Assembly: GCF_047777955.1 (NCBI RefSeq)
Contig: NZ_CP180537.1
Coordinates: 1,302,001-1,366,000, forward strand
DNA from: Didemnitutus sp047777955
Lineage (GTDB): Bacteria > Verrucomicrobiota > Verrucomicrobiia > Opitutales > Opitutaceae
Length of the DNA: 64,000 bases
Direction: 5' to 3'
The position numbers and the translations under genes were made by a program. Position 1 is the stretch's first letter; each line of letters starts with the position of its first letter. The notes under the pieces are model-generated. The model ran no database searches and was not told the DNA's origin. It worked only from the letters and a program-made list of their open reading frames with translations. This document shows positions 9,532 to 21,889 of the stretch, in pieces.

Positions 9532-11548
9532 CCTGCTCGTCATCGTCACCGGCTCGATCGCGGCGGCCAAGGCCTGCGACGTGATCTCGCGGCTCGTGCA
9601 GCGCGGCCACCGCGTGCGCTGCGTCGCGACGGAGGCGGCGCTGCGCTTCGTCGGCCCCGCGACGCTCGAGGGGCTCACCGGCGCGGTGCCGCTGACGGAT
9701 CTGTTCGCGCCCGGCGCCGCGCTCGAGCACATCGAGCTCACGCGCTGGGCCGACGCCGTGCTCGTCTGCCCGGCGACGGCGAACACCCTCAACCGCCTCG
9801 CCGCCGGGCTTGCGGACGATCTGCCGGGCGCGCTGTTCCTGGCGCACGACCGGCGCAAGCCGTGGCTCGTGGCGCCGGCGATGAATCCCGCGATGTGGGC
9901 GCACCCGGCGACGGTGGCGGCGGTGGAAAAGCTTCGCGGCTGGGACGTGCGCGTGCTGCCGGTGGCGGAGGGGCGCACCGCGTGCGGCGAGGTGGGCGAG
10001 GGGCGCCTGATCGAGCCGCCGCAGATCGTGGCCGCGGTCGAGGCCGCGCTCGCGCGCCCGGCGCGGCGCCTGCGCGTGCTCATCACCAGCGGCGGCACGC
10101 AGGAGCCGGTGGACGGCGTGCGCGTGCTCACGAACACGAGCACGGGCGCGACCGGGGCGCGGCTGGCGGAGCATTTCGCGCGCTGCGGCCATGCCGTGAC
10201 GCTGCTGCGCGCGCGCGGCAGCGTGGCCGCGGAGGCCGCAGGCGCGGAGGAGCTCTTCACGACCTCGGCGGAACTCGATGCCGCGCTCACGCGCCTGCTC
10301 GGCGCGGGGTGCTTCGATGCGGTGATCCATGCCGCGGCGGTGAGCGATTACGGCGTCGAGCTCGTCGGCGCCGACGGCGCGCCCCGGCCGGCCGGCGTGG
10401 GCAAGCTCGACTCCGCGGAGCCGCCATGGCTGCGGCTCCGGCCCTTGCCCAAGCTCCTCGACACGCTGCGCGCCCGCGCCGCGGCGCCGTTGCGCGTCGT
10501 GGCTTTCAAGCTCACGCACGGCGCCGGCGGCGCCGAGGCGCACGCGGAGGTCGCGCGGCTCTTCGCCCGCGCGCAGCCGGACGCGGTCGTGCACAACGAC
10601 CTGACGGCGCGCGGGGCCGGCCCGGACGATTTTCCCGCGACCCTGCACCTCGCCGACGGCCGCGCCCAGCCGTGCGCGACACGCAGCGAACTCGCCGCCG
10701 CGCTCGAGCGCTGGCTCGTCGCCGCGGCGCTCCCAGCCGCCAATTTTCCCACCGCAACCCCTAGTCCCATGCTCCTCTGTCTCGATGTCGGTAACACCCA
10801 GATCCACGGCGGCGTCTTCGCCGGCGACGCGCTGAAATTCCAGTTCCGCAAGTCGACGCACCCGCTCGGCTCGTCGGACGAGCTCGGCGTCTTCTTCCTC
10901 GCCGTGCTGCGCGAGAACGGCGTCGACCCGGCGGCGGTGACGCAGGTGGCCGTGTGCTCGGTCGTGCCGCCCGCCGCCTATGCGCTGCGCGGCGCGAGCG
11001 TGAAGTATTTCCGCACCGAGCCGTTCGTGCTGCAGGCGGGCGTGAAGACCGGACTCAAGATCCGTTACCGCAATCCCGCGGAGGTCGGCGCCGACCGCGT
11101 GGCCAACGCCATCGCGGCGACGCAGCGCCATCCGGGGCGCGACGTGATCGTGGTCGACTGCGGCACGGCGACGACCTTCGACGTCGTCACCGCGACCGGC
11201 GACTACCTGGGCGGGGCGATCATGCCCGGCGTGGGGCTGTCGGCGGAGATGCTGTCGGCGCGCACGGCGAAGCTGCCCGCGGTCGAGATCCAGCGGCCGG
11301 AGTCGGTGCTCGGCCGGACCTCGGTCGAGAGCATCCAGTCCGGCCTGTATCACGGCCATGTCGGCGCCGTGCGAAACCTGCTGAGCGCGCTCGCGATCGA
11401 GGCGTTCGCGGGCCAGCCGCCGCTCGTGCTCGGCACCGGCGGCTTCGCACGGATGTTCGAGGCGGAGGGGATTTTCAACGAGATCGTGCCGGAGCTGGTG
11501 CTGCTGGGACTGCGCCAGGCCGTGCGGATGAATGCCGAGTCCAAGTGA
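9518..11548 (+). CDS. coaBC: CoaBC (PPC decarboxylase/PPC synthetase) reading in frame into type III pantothenate kinase CoaX
   Basis: As given, one 676-codon frame. Residues 1-175 are the flavin-dependent CoaC part (TGSIAAAKACDVI, PATANTLNRLAAGLADDL, APAMNPAMW, the PxxxGxxACGExGEGR loop). Residues about 190-410 are CoaB (ITSGGTQEPVDGVRVLTN, HAAAVSDY, FKLTHG). At codon 418 (ATG 10769) a complete CoaX begins. CoaBC alone would be about 415 residues, its normal size. No stop separates them, but one more C in the CCCC run at 10758-10761 would put TAG at 10762-10764. Because single G/C losses recur across this window, I consider two separate genes more likely than a true fusion. Confidence 0.85.
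   Translation: MSASNLLVIVTGSIAAAKACDVISRLVQRGHRVRCVATEAALRFVGPATLEGLTGAVPLTDLFAPGAALEHIELTRWADAVLVCPATANTLNRLAAGLADDLPGALFLAHDRRKPWLVAPAMNPAMWAHPATVAAVEKLRGWDVRVLPVAEGRTACGEVGEGRLIEPPQIVAAVEAALARPARRLRVLITSGGTQEPVDGVRVLTNTSTGATGARLAEHFARCGHAVTLLRARGSVAAEAAGAEELFTTSAELDAALTRLLGAGCFDAVIHAAAVSDYGVELVGADGAPRPAGVGKLDSAEPPWLRLRPLPKLLDTLRARAAAPLRVVAFKLTHGAGGAEAHAEVARLFARAQPDAVVHNDLTARGAGPDDFPATLHLADGRAQPCATRSELAAALERWLVAAALPAANFPTATPSPMLLCLDVGNTQIHGGVFAGDALKFQFRKSTHPLGSSDELGVFFLAVLRENGVDPAAVTQVAVCSVVPPAAYALRGASVKYFRTEPFVLQAGVKTGLKIRYRNPAEVGADRVANAIAATQRHPGRDVIVVDCGTATTFDVVTATGDYLGGAIMPGVGLSAEMLSARTAKLPAVEIQRPESVLGRTSVESIQSGLYHGHVGAVRNLLSALAIEAFAGQPPLVLGTGGFARMFEAEGIFNEIVPELVLLGLRQAVRMNAESK
10769..11548 (+). 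CDS. coaX: Type III pantothenate kinase (CoaX), in frame with coaBC
   Basis: 259 residues from ATG 10769. The ASKHA fold is seen in LLCLDVGNTQIHGGVF (phosphate 1, Asp), VCSVVPPAA, GADRVANAIAA, VVDCGTATTFDVVT (phosphate 2) and GGAIMPGVGLSAEML. CoaX phosphorylates pantothenate, is insensitive to CoA feedback and needs a monovalent cation. The start codon is the normal family start, and no Shine-Dalgarno is visible, which suits coupling to coaBC. It is nested in the frame described for coaBC. The panD start follows 7 bases after its stop. Confidence 0.9.
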   Translation: MLLCLDVGNTQIHGGVFAGDALKFQFRKSTHPLGSSDELGVFFLAVLRENGVDPAAVTQVAVCSVVPPAAYALRGASVKYFRTEPFVLQAGVKTGLKIRYRNPAEVGADRVANAIAATQRHPGRDVIVVDCGTATTFDVVTATGDYLGGAIMPGVGLSAEMLSARTAKLPAVEIQRPESVLGRTSVESIQSGLYHGHVGAVRNLLSALAIEAFAGQPPLVLGTGGFARMFEAEGIFNEIVPELVLLGLRQAVRMNAESK

Positions 11549-11555
11549 GCCCCTC

Positions 11556-11909
11556 ATGCGCCTGACCCTGCTGAAATCGAAGCTCCACCGCGCCCGCGTG
11601 ACCGCGGCCGACCTGAACTACGAGGGCTCGATCGCGATCGCGCCCGAGCTGCGCCGCGCCGCCGGGTTCCTGCTGCACGAGCGGGTGGAGATCTACAACG
11701 TGACCAACGGCCAGCGTTTCGCCACCTACGTCATCGGCGGCACGCGGCGCGGCGAGATCATGGTCAACGGCGCCGCCGCCCGGCTGGTGCAGCCGGGCGA
11801 CGAGGTGATCATCGCGGCCTACGCGGAGTTCGAGCCCGCCGAGGCCGCGGCGCACGAGCCGGTGGTGGTGCTGCTCGACGCCCGGAACCGGCCGAAGCGG
11901 CAGCGCTGA
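11556..11909 (+). CDS. panD: Aspartate 1-decarboxylase
   Basis: 117 residues from ATG 11556. The self-processing site LNYEGSIAI is present; cleavage at Gly24-Ser25 would give the pyruvoyl Ser25. Other signatures are EIYNVTNGQRFATYVI and GDEVIIAAYA. It makes beta-alanine, the substrate of panC, completing the local supply for pantothenate. It is the last gene of the pan/CoA operon. A weak hairpin, AGCGC (11909-11913) and GCGCT (11917-11921) followed by TT, overlaps the stop. Confidence 0.95.
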   Translation: MRLTLLKSKLHRARVTAADLNYEGSIAIAPELRRAAGFLLHERVEIYNVTNGQRFATYVIGGTRRGEIMVNGAAARLVQPGDEVIIAAYAEFEPAEAAAHEPVVVLLDARNRPKRQR

Positions 11910-12040
11910 GCGCCGGGCGCTTTGGCGCGCGGTGAGACGGCCGGCGGCGCATTGTGGCACAGCCGGCGCGGCGCGGGAGTGGCGTTTCATTCGGGAACGG
12001 CTATCCTGCGCTTGGAACGGACTGTGCAAAGGAGGACGCC

Positions 12041-14626
<2,586 letters not shown>

Positions 14627-14675
14627 GCAAAGCCGGTTTGTCTTCGCGGGCGCGCCGCCCCACGATCGCGCCCGT

Positions 14676-15764
14676 ATGAAGACGCTCTGGGGCTGCGCGC
14701 TGGTCGCGCTCGCGTCGGCTGCCGTGGCAGCCGAGCCGTTCTATGTCGGGGCCGACCTTTCGGCCCTGCCGATCTACGAGCAGCGCGGCGCGAAATTTTC
14801 CAAGGGCGGGCAGGCGGGCGACGCGCTCGCGCTGTTCCGCGCCGAGGGCATGAACGGCGTGCGCCTGCGGCTCTTCGTCGCGCCGAAGCCCGAGGGCATC
14901 GTCGACAACTCGCTCGACTACACCGTGGCGCTGGCGCGGCGCGTGAAGGCGTCCGGCGCGGCCTTCATGCTCGATCTCCATTACTCGGACACGTGGGCCG
15001 ATCCGCAGAAGCAGGCCAAGCCGGCGGCGTGGGAGGCGCTCGCATTCGACGATCTCGTGGCGCGCGTCGGCGCCTACACGCGCGACGTGCTGGCGCGTTT
15101 CGAGCGCGAGGGCCTGCGGCCGGACTTCGTGCAGATCGGCAACGAGATCACCAACGGCCTGCTCTGGCCGGAGGGCCGCGTGAAGTTCGGCGCCCCGGCG
15201 GACGAGGACGCCGCCGCCTGGTCGCGGCTCGCGCGCCTGCTCCGCGCCGGCATCGACGCGGTGCCGCGCGGGCCGGGTCAGCCGAAGATCATCCTGCACA
15301 TCGAAAGCGGCGGAAATCTCGACAAGTCACTCTGGTGGTTCCGGCACGTGCGCGCGGCCGGGCTCGGCTACGATATCATCGGCCTGAGCTACTATCCCGA
15401 CTGGCACGGCGGACTGGCGAACTACCGCCGCACGCTGGCGGCGCTCGCGGAGGAGTTCCGCCAGCCGATCATGGTGGTCGAGGCCGGCTATCCGTGGAAG
15501 ACGGCGAAGAAGTGGACCGAGAAGGCCCACATGGACTGGCCGCTCACGCCGGCCGGCCAGGCGCAGTTCCTCCGCGACGTCGTGCAGGCGGTGCGCGAGA
15601 TCCCGCACGGTCTCGGCGCCGGCGTGTGGTATTGGCACCCCGAGTCGATCCCGCTGCGCGGGCACTACGCGTGGGAAGGCGGCACCTGCGCGCTGTTCGA
15701 CGAGGAGGGGCGGATGCTCCCGGGCGCAACGGCCCTCTTCGGCGCCGGCGCCTCGCCGCGCTGA
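14676..15764 (+). CDS. Secreted GH53 endo-beta-1,4-galactanase (arabinogalactan endo-hydrolase)
   Basis: 362 residues with signal peptide ALASAAVAA. GH53 hallmarks are GADLSALPIYEQRG, GMNGVRLRLFV, LDLHYSDTWADPQKQ, VQIGNEITNGLLWP (acid/base Glu157) and VVEAGYPW (nucleophile Glu269). The family hydrolyses beta-1,4-galactan side chains of pectin outside the cytoplasm. It starts 49 bases after clpB but is not obviously co-regulated with it. A PL22-like oligogalacturonate lyase about 10 kb downstream hints at pectin use. Confidence 0.93.
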   Translation: MKTLWGCALVALASAAVAAEPFYVGADLSALPIYEQRGAKFSKGGQAGDALALFRAEGMNGVRLRLFVAPKPEGIVDNSLDYTVALARRVKASGAAFMLDLHYSDTWADPQKQAKPAAWEALAFDDLVARVGAYTRDVLARFEREGLRPDFVQIGNEITNGLLWPEGRVKFGAPADEDAAAWSRLARLLRAGIDAVPRGPGQPKIILHIESGGNLDKSLWWFRHVRAAGLGYDIIGLSYYPDWHGGLANYRRTLAALAEEFRQPIMVVEAGYPWKTAKKWTEKAHMDWPLTPAGQAQFLRDVVQAVREIPHGLGAGVWYWHPESIPLRGHYAWEGGTCALFDEEGRMLPGATALFGAGASPR

Positions 15765-15836
15765 CGGACCCGATCGGAGCCGCGGCCGCGGAAGTGCCGG
15801 ATTGAAATCGGCGCGTTCCCCCGCTTGTCTGGCTCC

Positions 15837-18226
15837 GTGCCCCCTGTGCGGAGAATTGCCTGGCTGGCGCTGTTTTTGTCGGCCTGCCTCGGCGCGCGCG
15901 CCGACATCGCCGTGGTGCCGCCCGCGAAGCGCGTCGGCATGCTGGAAGACAATTACCCGTTTTCGTTCCGCGCGGCCGACGGCACGATGCAGGGCTTCGC
16001 GGTCGAGCTGACGCAGGCCATCGAGCAGGTCATGGGCCTGCGCTTCGAGCGCGTCACCGGCCCGACGCGCGAGGTGCACGCCAAGTTCGCCGCGCGCGAG
16101 CTCGACTTCCTGCAATCCTACGCGCGTTTCCCGGAGCGCGAGCACGACGTCGATTTTTCCGTGCCTTACGTGACGATGACCGGCGCGCTTTTCGTGCGCG
16201 AGGGCGACCGGCGCCTCCAGTCGCTGGAGGATTGTCGCGGCCGGCGCGTGGCCGTGCATCACGGCAGCCTCGGCGAGACGATCCTGCGCCGCGCGCAGCT
16301 CGAGGGCTCGATCTACCGCGTCGACTCCGTCGAGAAGTCCCTGCTGGCCGTGGCGCACGGCGAGGCCGACGCGACGCTGGTCAGCCGTCTCAGCGGCCTG
16401 GCGCTCGCGCACCACCTCGGGCTGAAGAACCTGCGGGTGCTCGAGGGCGAAGTGCCCGGTTACGAGGTGCGGTATTGCTATGCGGTGCAGGCGGGCGACC
16501 GCGAGCTGCTCGCGAAGCTCAACGAGGGCCTGGCCATCCTCGTGCGCACCGGGCGCTTCGAGGAGATCTACCGCAAGTGGTTCGGGCATCTCGAGCCCGC
16601 GGGCTACACCGCGCTCGAGGTGACGATGGCGGTGGCGGTCGGGCTCGTGATCGCGCTGCTCGTGGCGCTGTGGGCGGTGTGGCGGCTGCGTCGGCTGCAG
16701 GCGCGGCTGGTGCGGCAGTCGGAGGAGATCCGCGCGGTCTTCGACGGAGCGCACGACGGGTTGCTGGTGCTCGATCCGGCCGGGGCGGGGATTTCCGGCT
16801 GCGGCGCATCAACCCCGCCGGCGTGCGCCTGCTCGGCCTGGCGGAGCCCCCGGCGGCGGGCGCGCCGCTCGCGTCGCTGCTCGGGCGCGAGACGGATTTC
16901 GCCAACCGGCTGGCGGCGGCGATCGCGCCCGGGGGCGGGCGCAGCTTCGAATACGAGAAGGCCGATGCCGCCGGGTGGTGGCGCGTCACGGTCGGGCCGC
17001 TCGGCCGCTCCGTGCTGGTCTCGCTGGGCGACATCAGCGAGCAGGTGCGCGCCCGCCAGCAGCTGCAGCAGCAGGAGCAGCGCCTGATGCAGGCGCAGAA
17101 GCTCGAGGCGATCGGCACGCTGGCCGGCGGCATCGCCCACGATTTCAACAACGTGCTCACCGCCATCCTCGGACACACGGAGCTCAGCCTCCTCTCGCTG
17201 CCGGAATCGCGGCCGGAGACGGAGTCGCTCCAGCACGTGATGCGGGCGGGCCGCCGCGCCCGGCAGCTCGTGCAGCAGATCCTGGCGTTCTCGCGCCGCG
17301 CCGAGCCGTCGCGCCAGGCGGTCGAGGTCGTGCCGTTGCTCCGGGAGACCACGGAACTCCTGCGGGTGCTCGGGCGCGGCGCCGTGGCCTTCGAATTGCG
17401 GGCGGCGGAGGGGATCCCGCCGGTCTTCGCCGACCCGGCGCAGGCGCACCAGGTGTTCCTGAACATCGGCACGAACGCGGTGCAGGCGCTCCGCGGCGTC
17501 GGCGGGCAGGTGAGCTTCCTCGTCGACACCGTCGACGTCACCGCGACCAACGGCCTCGCCGCCGTGCCGCTGGCGCCCGGCCGCTACGTGCGCGTCGGCA
17601 TCCAGGACGACGGTCCCGGCATGTCGGCGGAGGTCGTGGCGCGCGTCTTCGAGCCGTTCTTCACCACGAAGGCGCCCGGGGAGGGCACGGGCCTCGGCCT
17701 GTCGGTCGTGCACGGCATCGTGCAGCAGCACGGCGGCGCGGTCACGGTCTACAGCCAGCCGGGCCGCGGCACGCTCTTCCACGTCTACCTGCCGGCGGCG
17801 ACGAGCGACCTGCGCACGGGTCCCGCCACGCCGTCCGCGCTGCCGCGCGGCCGCGGGCAGGAGATCCTGGTGGTGGACGACGACGAGGTCGTGTTGAGCA
17901 CCGGGCGCGAGATCCTCGCGCAGCTCGGCTACCGTCCGTGCGCCTTCGAGCGCGCGGACGCCGCGCTGGCGGAGTTCGAGGCCCGCCCGGCGGATTTCGC
18001 GGCGGTTTTCACCGACCTGACGATGCCGGGCATGAGCGGCCTGCAACTGACGGCGCGGATCAAGGCCCTGCAACCGGCGCAGCCGGTGCTGCTCGCCAGC
18101 GGCTTCTTCACCGAGACCGAGGAGCAGGAGGCCGTGAAGCTGCGCGTCACGCGCCTCGTGCCGAAGCCGTTCTCGGTGGCGAGCCTCGCGGAAGCGGTCG
18201 CCGCCTGCGTGGCGAAGCGCGGGTGA
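15837..18226 (+). CDS. Hybrid sensor histidine kinase with periplasmic solute-binding sensor (frameshifted in this sequence)
   Basis: The frame breaks at the G run 16787-16790; one added G gives 796 residues. Order: signal peptide (WLALFLSACLGARA), a family-3 solute-binding domain (about 25-245), a membrane helix (VAVGLVIALLVALWAVW), a PAS-like region, HisKA with GGIAHDFNNVLTAILGH, HATPase (GTNAVQAL, DDGPGMS, EGTGLGLSVVHGI) and a receiver (VVDDDEVV, FTDLTMPGMSG, KPF). GTG 15837 is the preferred start; TTG 15825 is possible. No separate response regulator is adjacent. The ligand may be an amino acid or similar small solute, by family only. Confidence 0.85.
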
Positions 18227-18248
18227 GCGCGGGCCCGTTCCGGGTGCC

Positions 18249-19406
18249 TCAGGCGGCGGCGCGGAGGATCTGCTCGACCTTGGCCGGCGTGATCAGGCCG
18301 CGGTCGCCGAAGGCGGTCAGGCCGCGGGCGGCGAGACGGCGCGCCACCTCGGCGGCGGTCGCGGCGGGCACCTGGTAGTCGGCGAGGCGGGTCTTGATGC
18401 CGAGCGATTCGTAGAACGCGCGGGTCCGGGCGATCGCGGCGTCGATGCGCGCGTCCTCGCTGCCGTCGCGGAGGTCCCAGACGCGTTCGGCGTATTGGAG
18501 GAGCTTGGCGCGCTTGGCCGTGCGCTCGACCTGGAGCAGCGACGGCAGCACGACGGCGAGGGTGCGGGCGTGATCGATGCCGTGCAGCGCGGTGAGCTCG
18601 TGGCCGATGACGTGCGTGGCCCAGTCCTGGGGCACGCCGACGGAGATCCAGCCGTTGAGCGCGGTGGTCGCGGCCCAGACGAAATTGGCGCGCGTGTCGT
18701 AGTCGGTGGGATGAGCCAGCGTGCGGGGCGCGATCTCGACGAGGGTGCGCAGGATGCCCTCGGCGAAACGGTCCTGCACCGCGGCGTGCGCGGGGAAGGT
18801 CAGGTATTGCTCGATGACGTGGCAGAAGGCGTCGCCGATGCCGTTGGCGACCTGGCGCGCGGGCAGCGAGAACGTCGTCTCCGGGTCGAGCACGGAGAAT
18901 TTCGGGAAGACGTGCGGCGAGATGAACGCGAGCTTCTCCTGGATCGAGCGGCGCGAGATGACGGCGGCGCCGTTGGCCTCGGAGCCGGTCGCGGGCAGGG
19001 TGAGGACGGCGCCGATGGGCAGCGCGGCGGTCACGCGCGCGGCGCGTTCGGTGAGGATGGTCCACGGGTCGTGGGGGTAAAGCGCGGCGGCGGCGACGAA
19101 CTTCGCGCCGTCGAGCACCGAGCCGCCGCCGACGGGCAGGATCCAGTCGAGCTTCTCCGCCTGCACCAGCGCCACGGCGCGCATGAGCGTGTCGTAGTCC
19201 GGGTTGGCCTCGACGCCCCAGAATTCCTTCACGACGCGGGTGCCGAGTGCCTGCATCACCTGCGCGTGGACGCCGTTCTCCTTGATGCTGCCGCCGCCGG
19301 CGAGGAGGAGCACGCGGGCCTGGGCGGGGAGCTCGGTGGCGAGGGCGGCGATCTGGCCGCGGCCGAAAAGGATGCGGGTGGGGTTCTGGTAGGCGAAATT
19401 TTCCAT
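18249..19406 (-). CDS. Iron-containing (YqhD-type) alcohol dehydrogenase/aldehyde reductase
   Basis: 385 residues from ATG 19406 (MENFAYQNPTRILFGRGQI). The Rossmann part has AGGGSIKENG and LPVGGGSVLDGAKF, followed by TLPATGSEANGAAVI, the metal-binding DAFCHVIEQYL and the GHELTALHGIDHARTLAVVLP histidines. This layout is typical of the YqhD/butanol-dehydrogenase branch, which reduces aldehydes with NAD(P)H. It is convergent with the histidine kinase gene and divergent from the CLC gene, with 115 bases between the starts. Confidence 0.92.
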   Translation of the reverse strand: MENFAYQNPTRILFGRGQIAALATELPAQARVLLLAGGGSIKENGVHAQVMQALGTRVVKEFWGVEANPDYDTLMRAVALVQAEKLDWILPVGGGSVLDGAKFVAAAALYPHDPWTILTERAARVTAALPIGAVLTLPATGSEANGAAVISRRSIQEKLAFISPHVFPKFSVLDPETTFSLPARQVANGIGDAFCHVIEQYLTFPAHAAVQDRFAEGILRTLVEIAPRTLAHPTDYDTRANFVWAATTALNGWISVGVPQDWATHVIGHELTALHGIDHARTLAVVLPSLLQVERTAKRAKLLQYAERVWDLRDGSEDARIDAAIARTRAFYESLGIKTRLADYQVPAATAAEVARRLAARGLTAFGDRGLITPAKVEQILRAAA

Positions 19407-19521
19407 GTCGCCGAGCTTAGGCGGGAGTGCCGGCGATGCAAACGGGGAACGGGTCAAACCGTTGACAGGGTGCGACACTGAAGCCGCTTGAAACGCCGCG
19501 CGCCGCGGGCTCAATGGGGCG

Positions 19522-20852
19522 ATGCAATCCACGCTCGACGACAGCTCGGGACTGAGTGCCGGGGAGGTGAAGCGCCGCCACATCGTCGGCAAGGCCGTGC
19601 TGGTAGGCGTGATCGCCGGCGTGCTGGCGTCGGCGTTCCGGGTGGCGCTGGAGCGCGGCGAGCACCTGCGCGCGCTCGCCGTCGCGCGGGCGGGGTCGTG
19701 GGGCCTGCCGGTCTCGATCGCCCTGAGCATGGCGGCGGGGGCGCTCGGGGTCTGGCTGGTGCGGCGGTTCGCGCCGCACGCGGCGGGCAGCGGCATCCCG
19801 CAGCTGAAGTCGATCCTGCTCCGCGAGTCGGCGCCGGAATGGCGGCGGTTGCTGCCGGTGAAATTCTTCGGCGGGCTGCTGACGACCGGCGGCGGGTTCG
19901 CGCTCGGGCGCGAGGGCCCGACGGTCCAGATGGGCAGCGGCGTGGGGCACATGGTGTCCGAGGTGTTCAAGGTGCGCGAGGGCGAGGGGAGCGCCGCGCG
20001 CTGATGAGCGCGGGGGCGGGCGCGGGCCTGGGCGCGGCGTTCAACGCCCCGCTGTCGGGCGTGGTCTTCGTGCTGGAGGAGCTGCACGGCAACTTCACCC
20101 CGGTGATGTTCGTGGCGGCGTTCCTCGCCTCGGTGTCGGGCGACGTGGTGGCGCGCCTGCTGACGAACGAGCTGCCGGTGTTTCACCTGACCGGCATGAT
20201 CGCCCCCGGCGTGGCCACGGTGCCGTGGGCCGCGCTGCTCGGCGTGCTTGCGGGGGCGGGCGGCGTGTTCTTCAACCGGGCGCTGCTCCTGACGCTCGAT
20301 TTCCGCGACCGCGCGGTGCGCTGGCCCGGGTGGGCGCTCGGCGGCGCGGTGGGCGCTATCGTGGGCCTGGCGGCGTGGCTGGTGCCGGGCCTGGCCGGTT
20401 CGGGCGGCCCGCTGGTGCAGAGCGCGCTGGCGGGGCAGATCGCGCTGGGGGCGCTGCCGCTGTTCATCGTGGCGCGGTTCTGCCTGACCATGGTGAGCTA
20501 CTGCTCGGGCGCGGCCGGCGGCATCTTCGCGCCGCTGCTGGGCCTCGGGGCGCTGGGCGGACTGCTCTTCGGCGCGGGCGTGCACGCGCTGGTGCCGCAC
20601 GGCGCGGCGGAGCTGACGCCGGCGGTGTTTTGCGTGCTCGGCATGGGCGCGATGTTCACCGCGATCGTGCGCGCGCCGCTGACCGGCATCGTGCTGATGA
20701 TCGAGCTGACCGGCGTCTACGGCTTCATGCTGCCGCTGCTGGTGGCGTGCCTGACCGCCTACGGCGTCGCCGAGGTGCTGGGCAACACGCCGATCTACGA
20801 GGCGCTGCGCCTGCGCAGCCGGCCGGCGGTCCCGGCGGCGGCCGCGGGTTGA
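19522..20852 (+). CDS. CLC-family chloride channel/transporter (frameshifted in this sequence)
   Basis: One G is missing in the run 19986-19989; adding it gives a continuous 443-residue CLC protein from ATG 19522. The selectivity signatures are GSGIPQLKS, GREGPTVQMGSG (gating Glu) and GGIFAPLLGLG. VLEELHG supplies the internal proton-pathway glutamate seen in Cl-/H+ exchangers, so an antiporter is more likely than a channel. About ten hydrophobic segments are visible and there is no C-terminal CBS pair. It is divergent from the YqhD-type gene. Confidence 0.88.
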
Positions 20853-20856
20853 GCGC

Positions 20857-21243
20857 TCAGCGATCGCGCCCGATCCGGCCGAGGTGGGTGAAGCGGAAGC
20901 CCGCGGGCGACTTCAGCCCGTAGCCGAGCGCGCGGTCGAAGCCGATGTGCGCCGCGGCGATCAGTCCGGCGGCGAGCAGGGCGGCCGCGGCCGGGCCGTC
21001 CCGCGGCGCGAGCAATCCGGCAGCGACCAGAAGGCCGGCGCCCGCGTAGGAATGCGCGAGGTTGTAGCTCCAGGCGCCGGCGCGCGGGCCGGCGAGGTAG
21101 CCGAGCAGGGACAGGTCCGGTGCCAGGAAGAACACGGCGAACCAGAGCCACGGCAGATCAAAATGCCGGTAGAGCAGCGCCGCCAGCAGCAGCACGGTGA
21201 GCCCTTCGAGGCGGAGCCAGACGCGCGCGAACGAGGTGTCCAT
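20857..21243 (-). CDS. DUF4260-family membrane protein
   Basis: 128 residues, strongly hydrophobic, about four membrane helices (LTVLLLAALLY, LWFAVFFLAPDLSLLGYLAG, YAGAGLLVAAGLL, AAAALLAAGLIAAAHIG). It ends in FDRALGYGLKSPAGFRFTHLG, a signature of DUF4260 proteins; the family function is unknown. It lies downstream of the YchJ-like gene on the same strand, 42 bases away. Its stop is 4 bases from the convergent CLC stop. Confidence 0.8.
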   Translation of the reverse strand: MDTSFARVWLRLEGLTVLLLAALLYRHFDLPWLWFAVFFLAPDLSLLGYLAGPRAGAWSYNLAHSYAGAGLLVAAGLLAPRDGPAAAALLAAGLIAAAHIGFDRALGYGLKSPAGFRFTHLGRIGRDR

Positions 21244-21285
21244 GCGCGCAAGCCAGCAGAACGGCGCGCGGCCGTCAGCGGCAAA

Positions 21286-21776
<491 letters not shown>

Positions 21777-21889
21777 GCCGGGAGGTTCCCGCGGGCCGCG
21801 GGCCTTTGGCAACTTCCAAAAGCCGCCGGGCCGGCGGCTGGCACTTTCTTCCTTTGCCTCGCGGCCCGATTGGGTGAACGTGGCGGCGC

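Noticed and set aside
16232..18226. Second half of the kinase at 15837 as a separate gene
   Set aside because: It lacks its own N-terminus and continues the first half exactly after adding one G; two genes are not needed.
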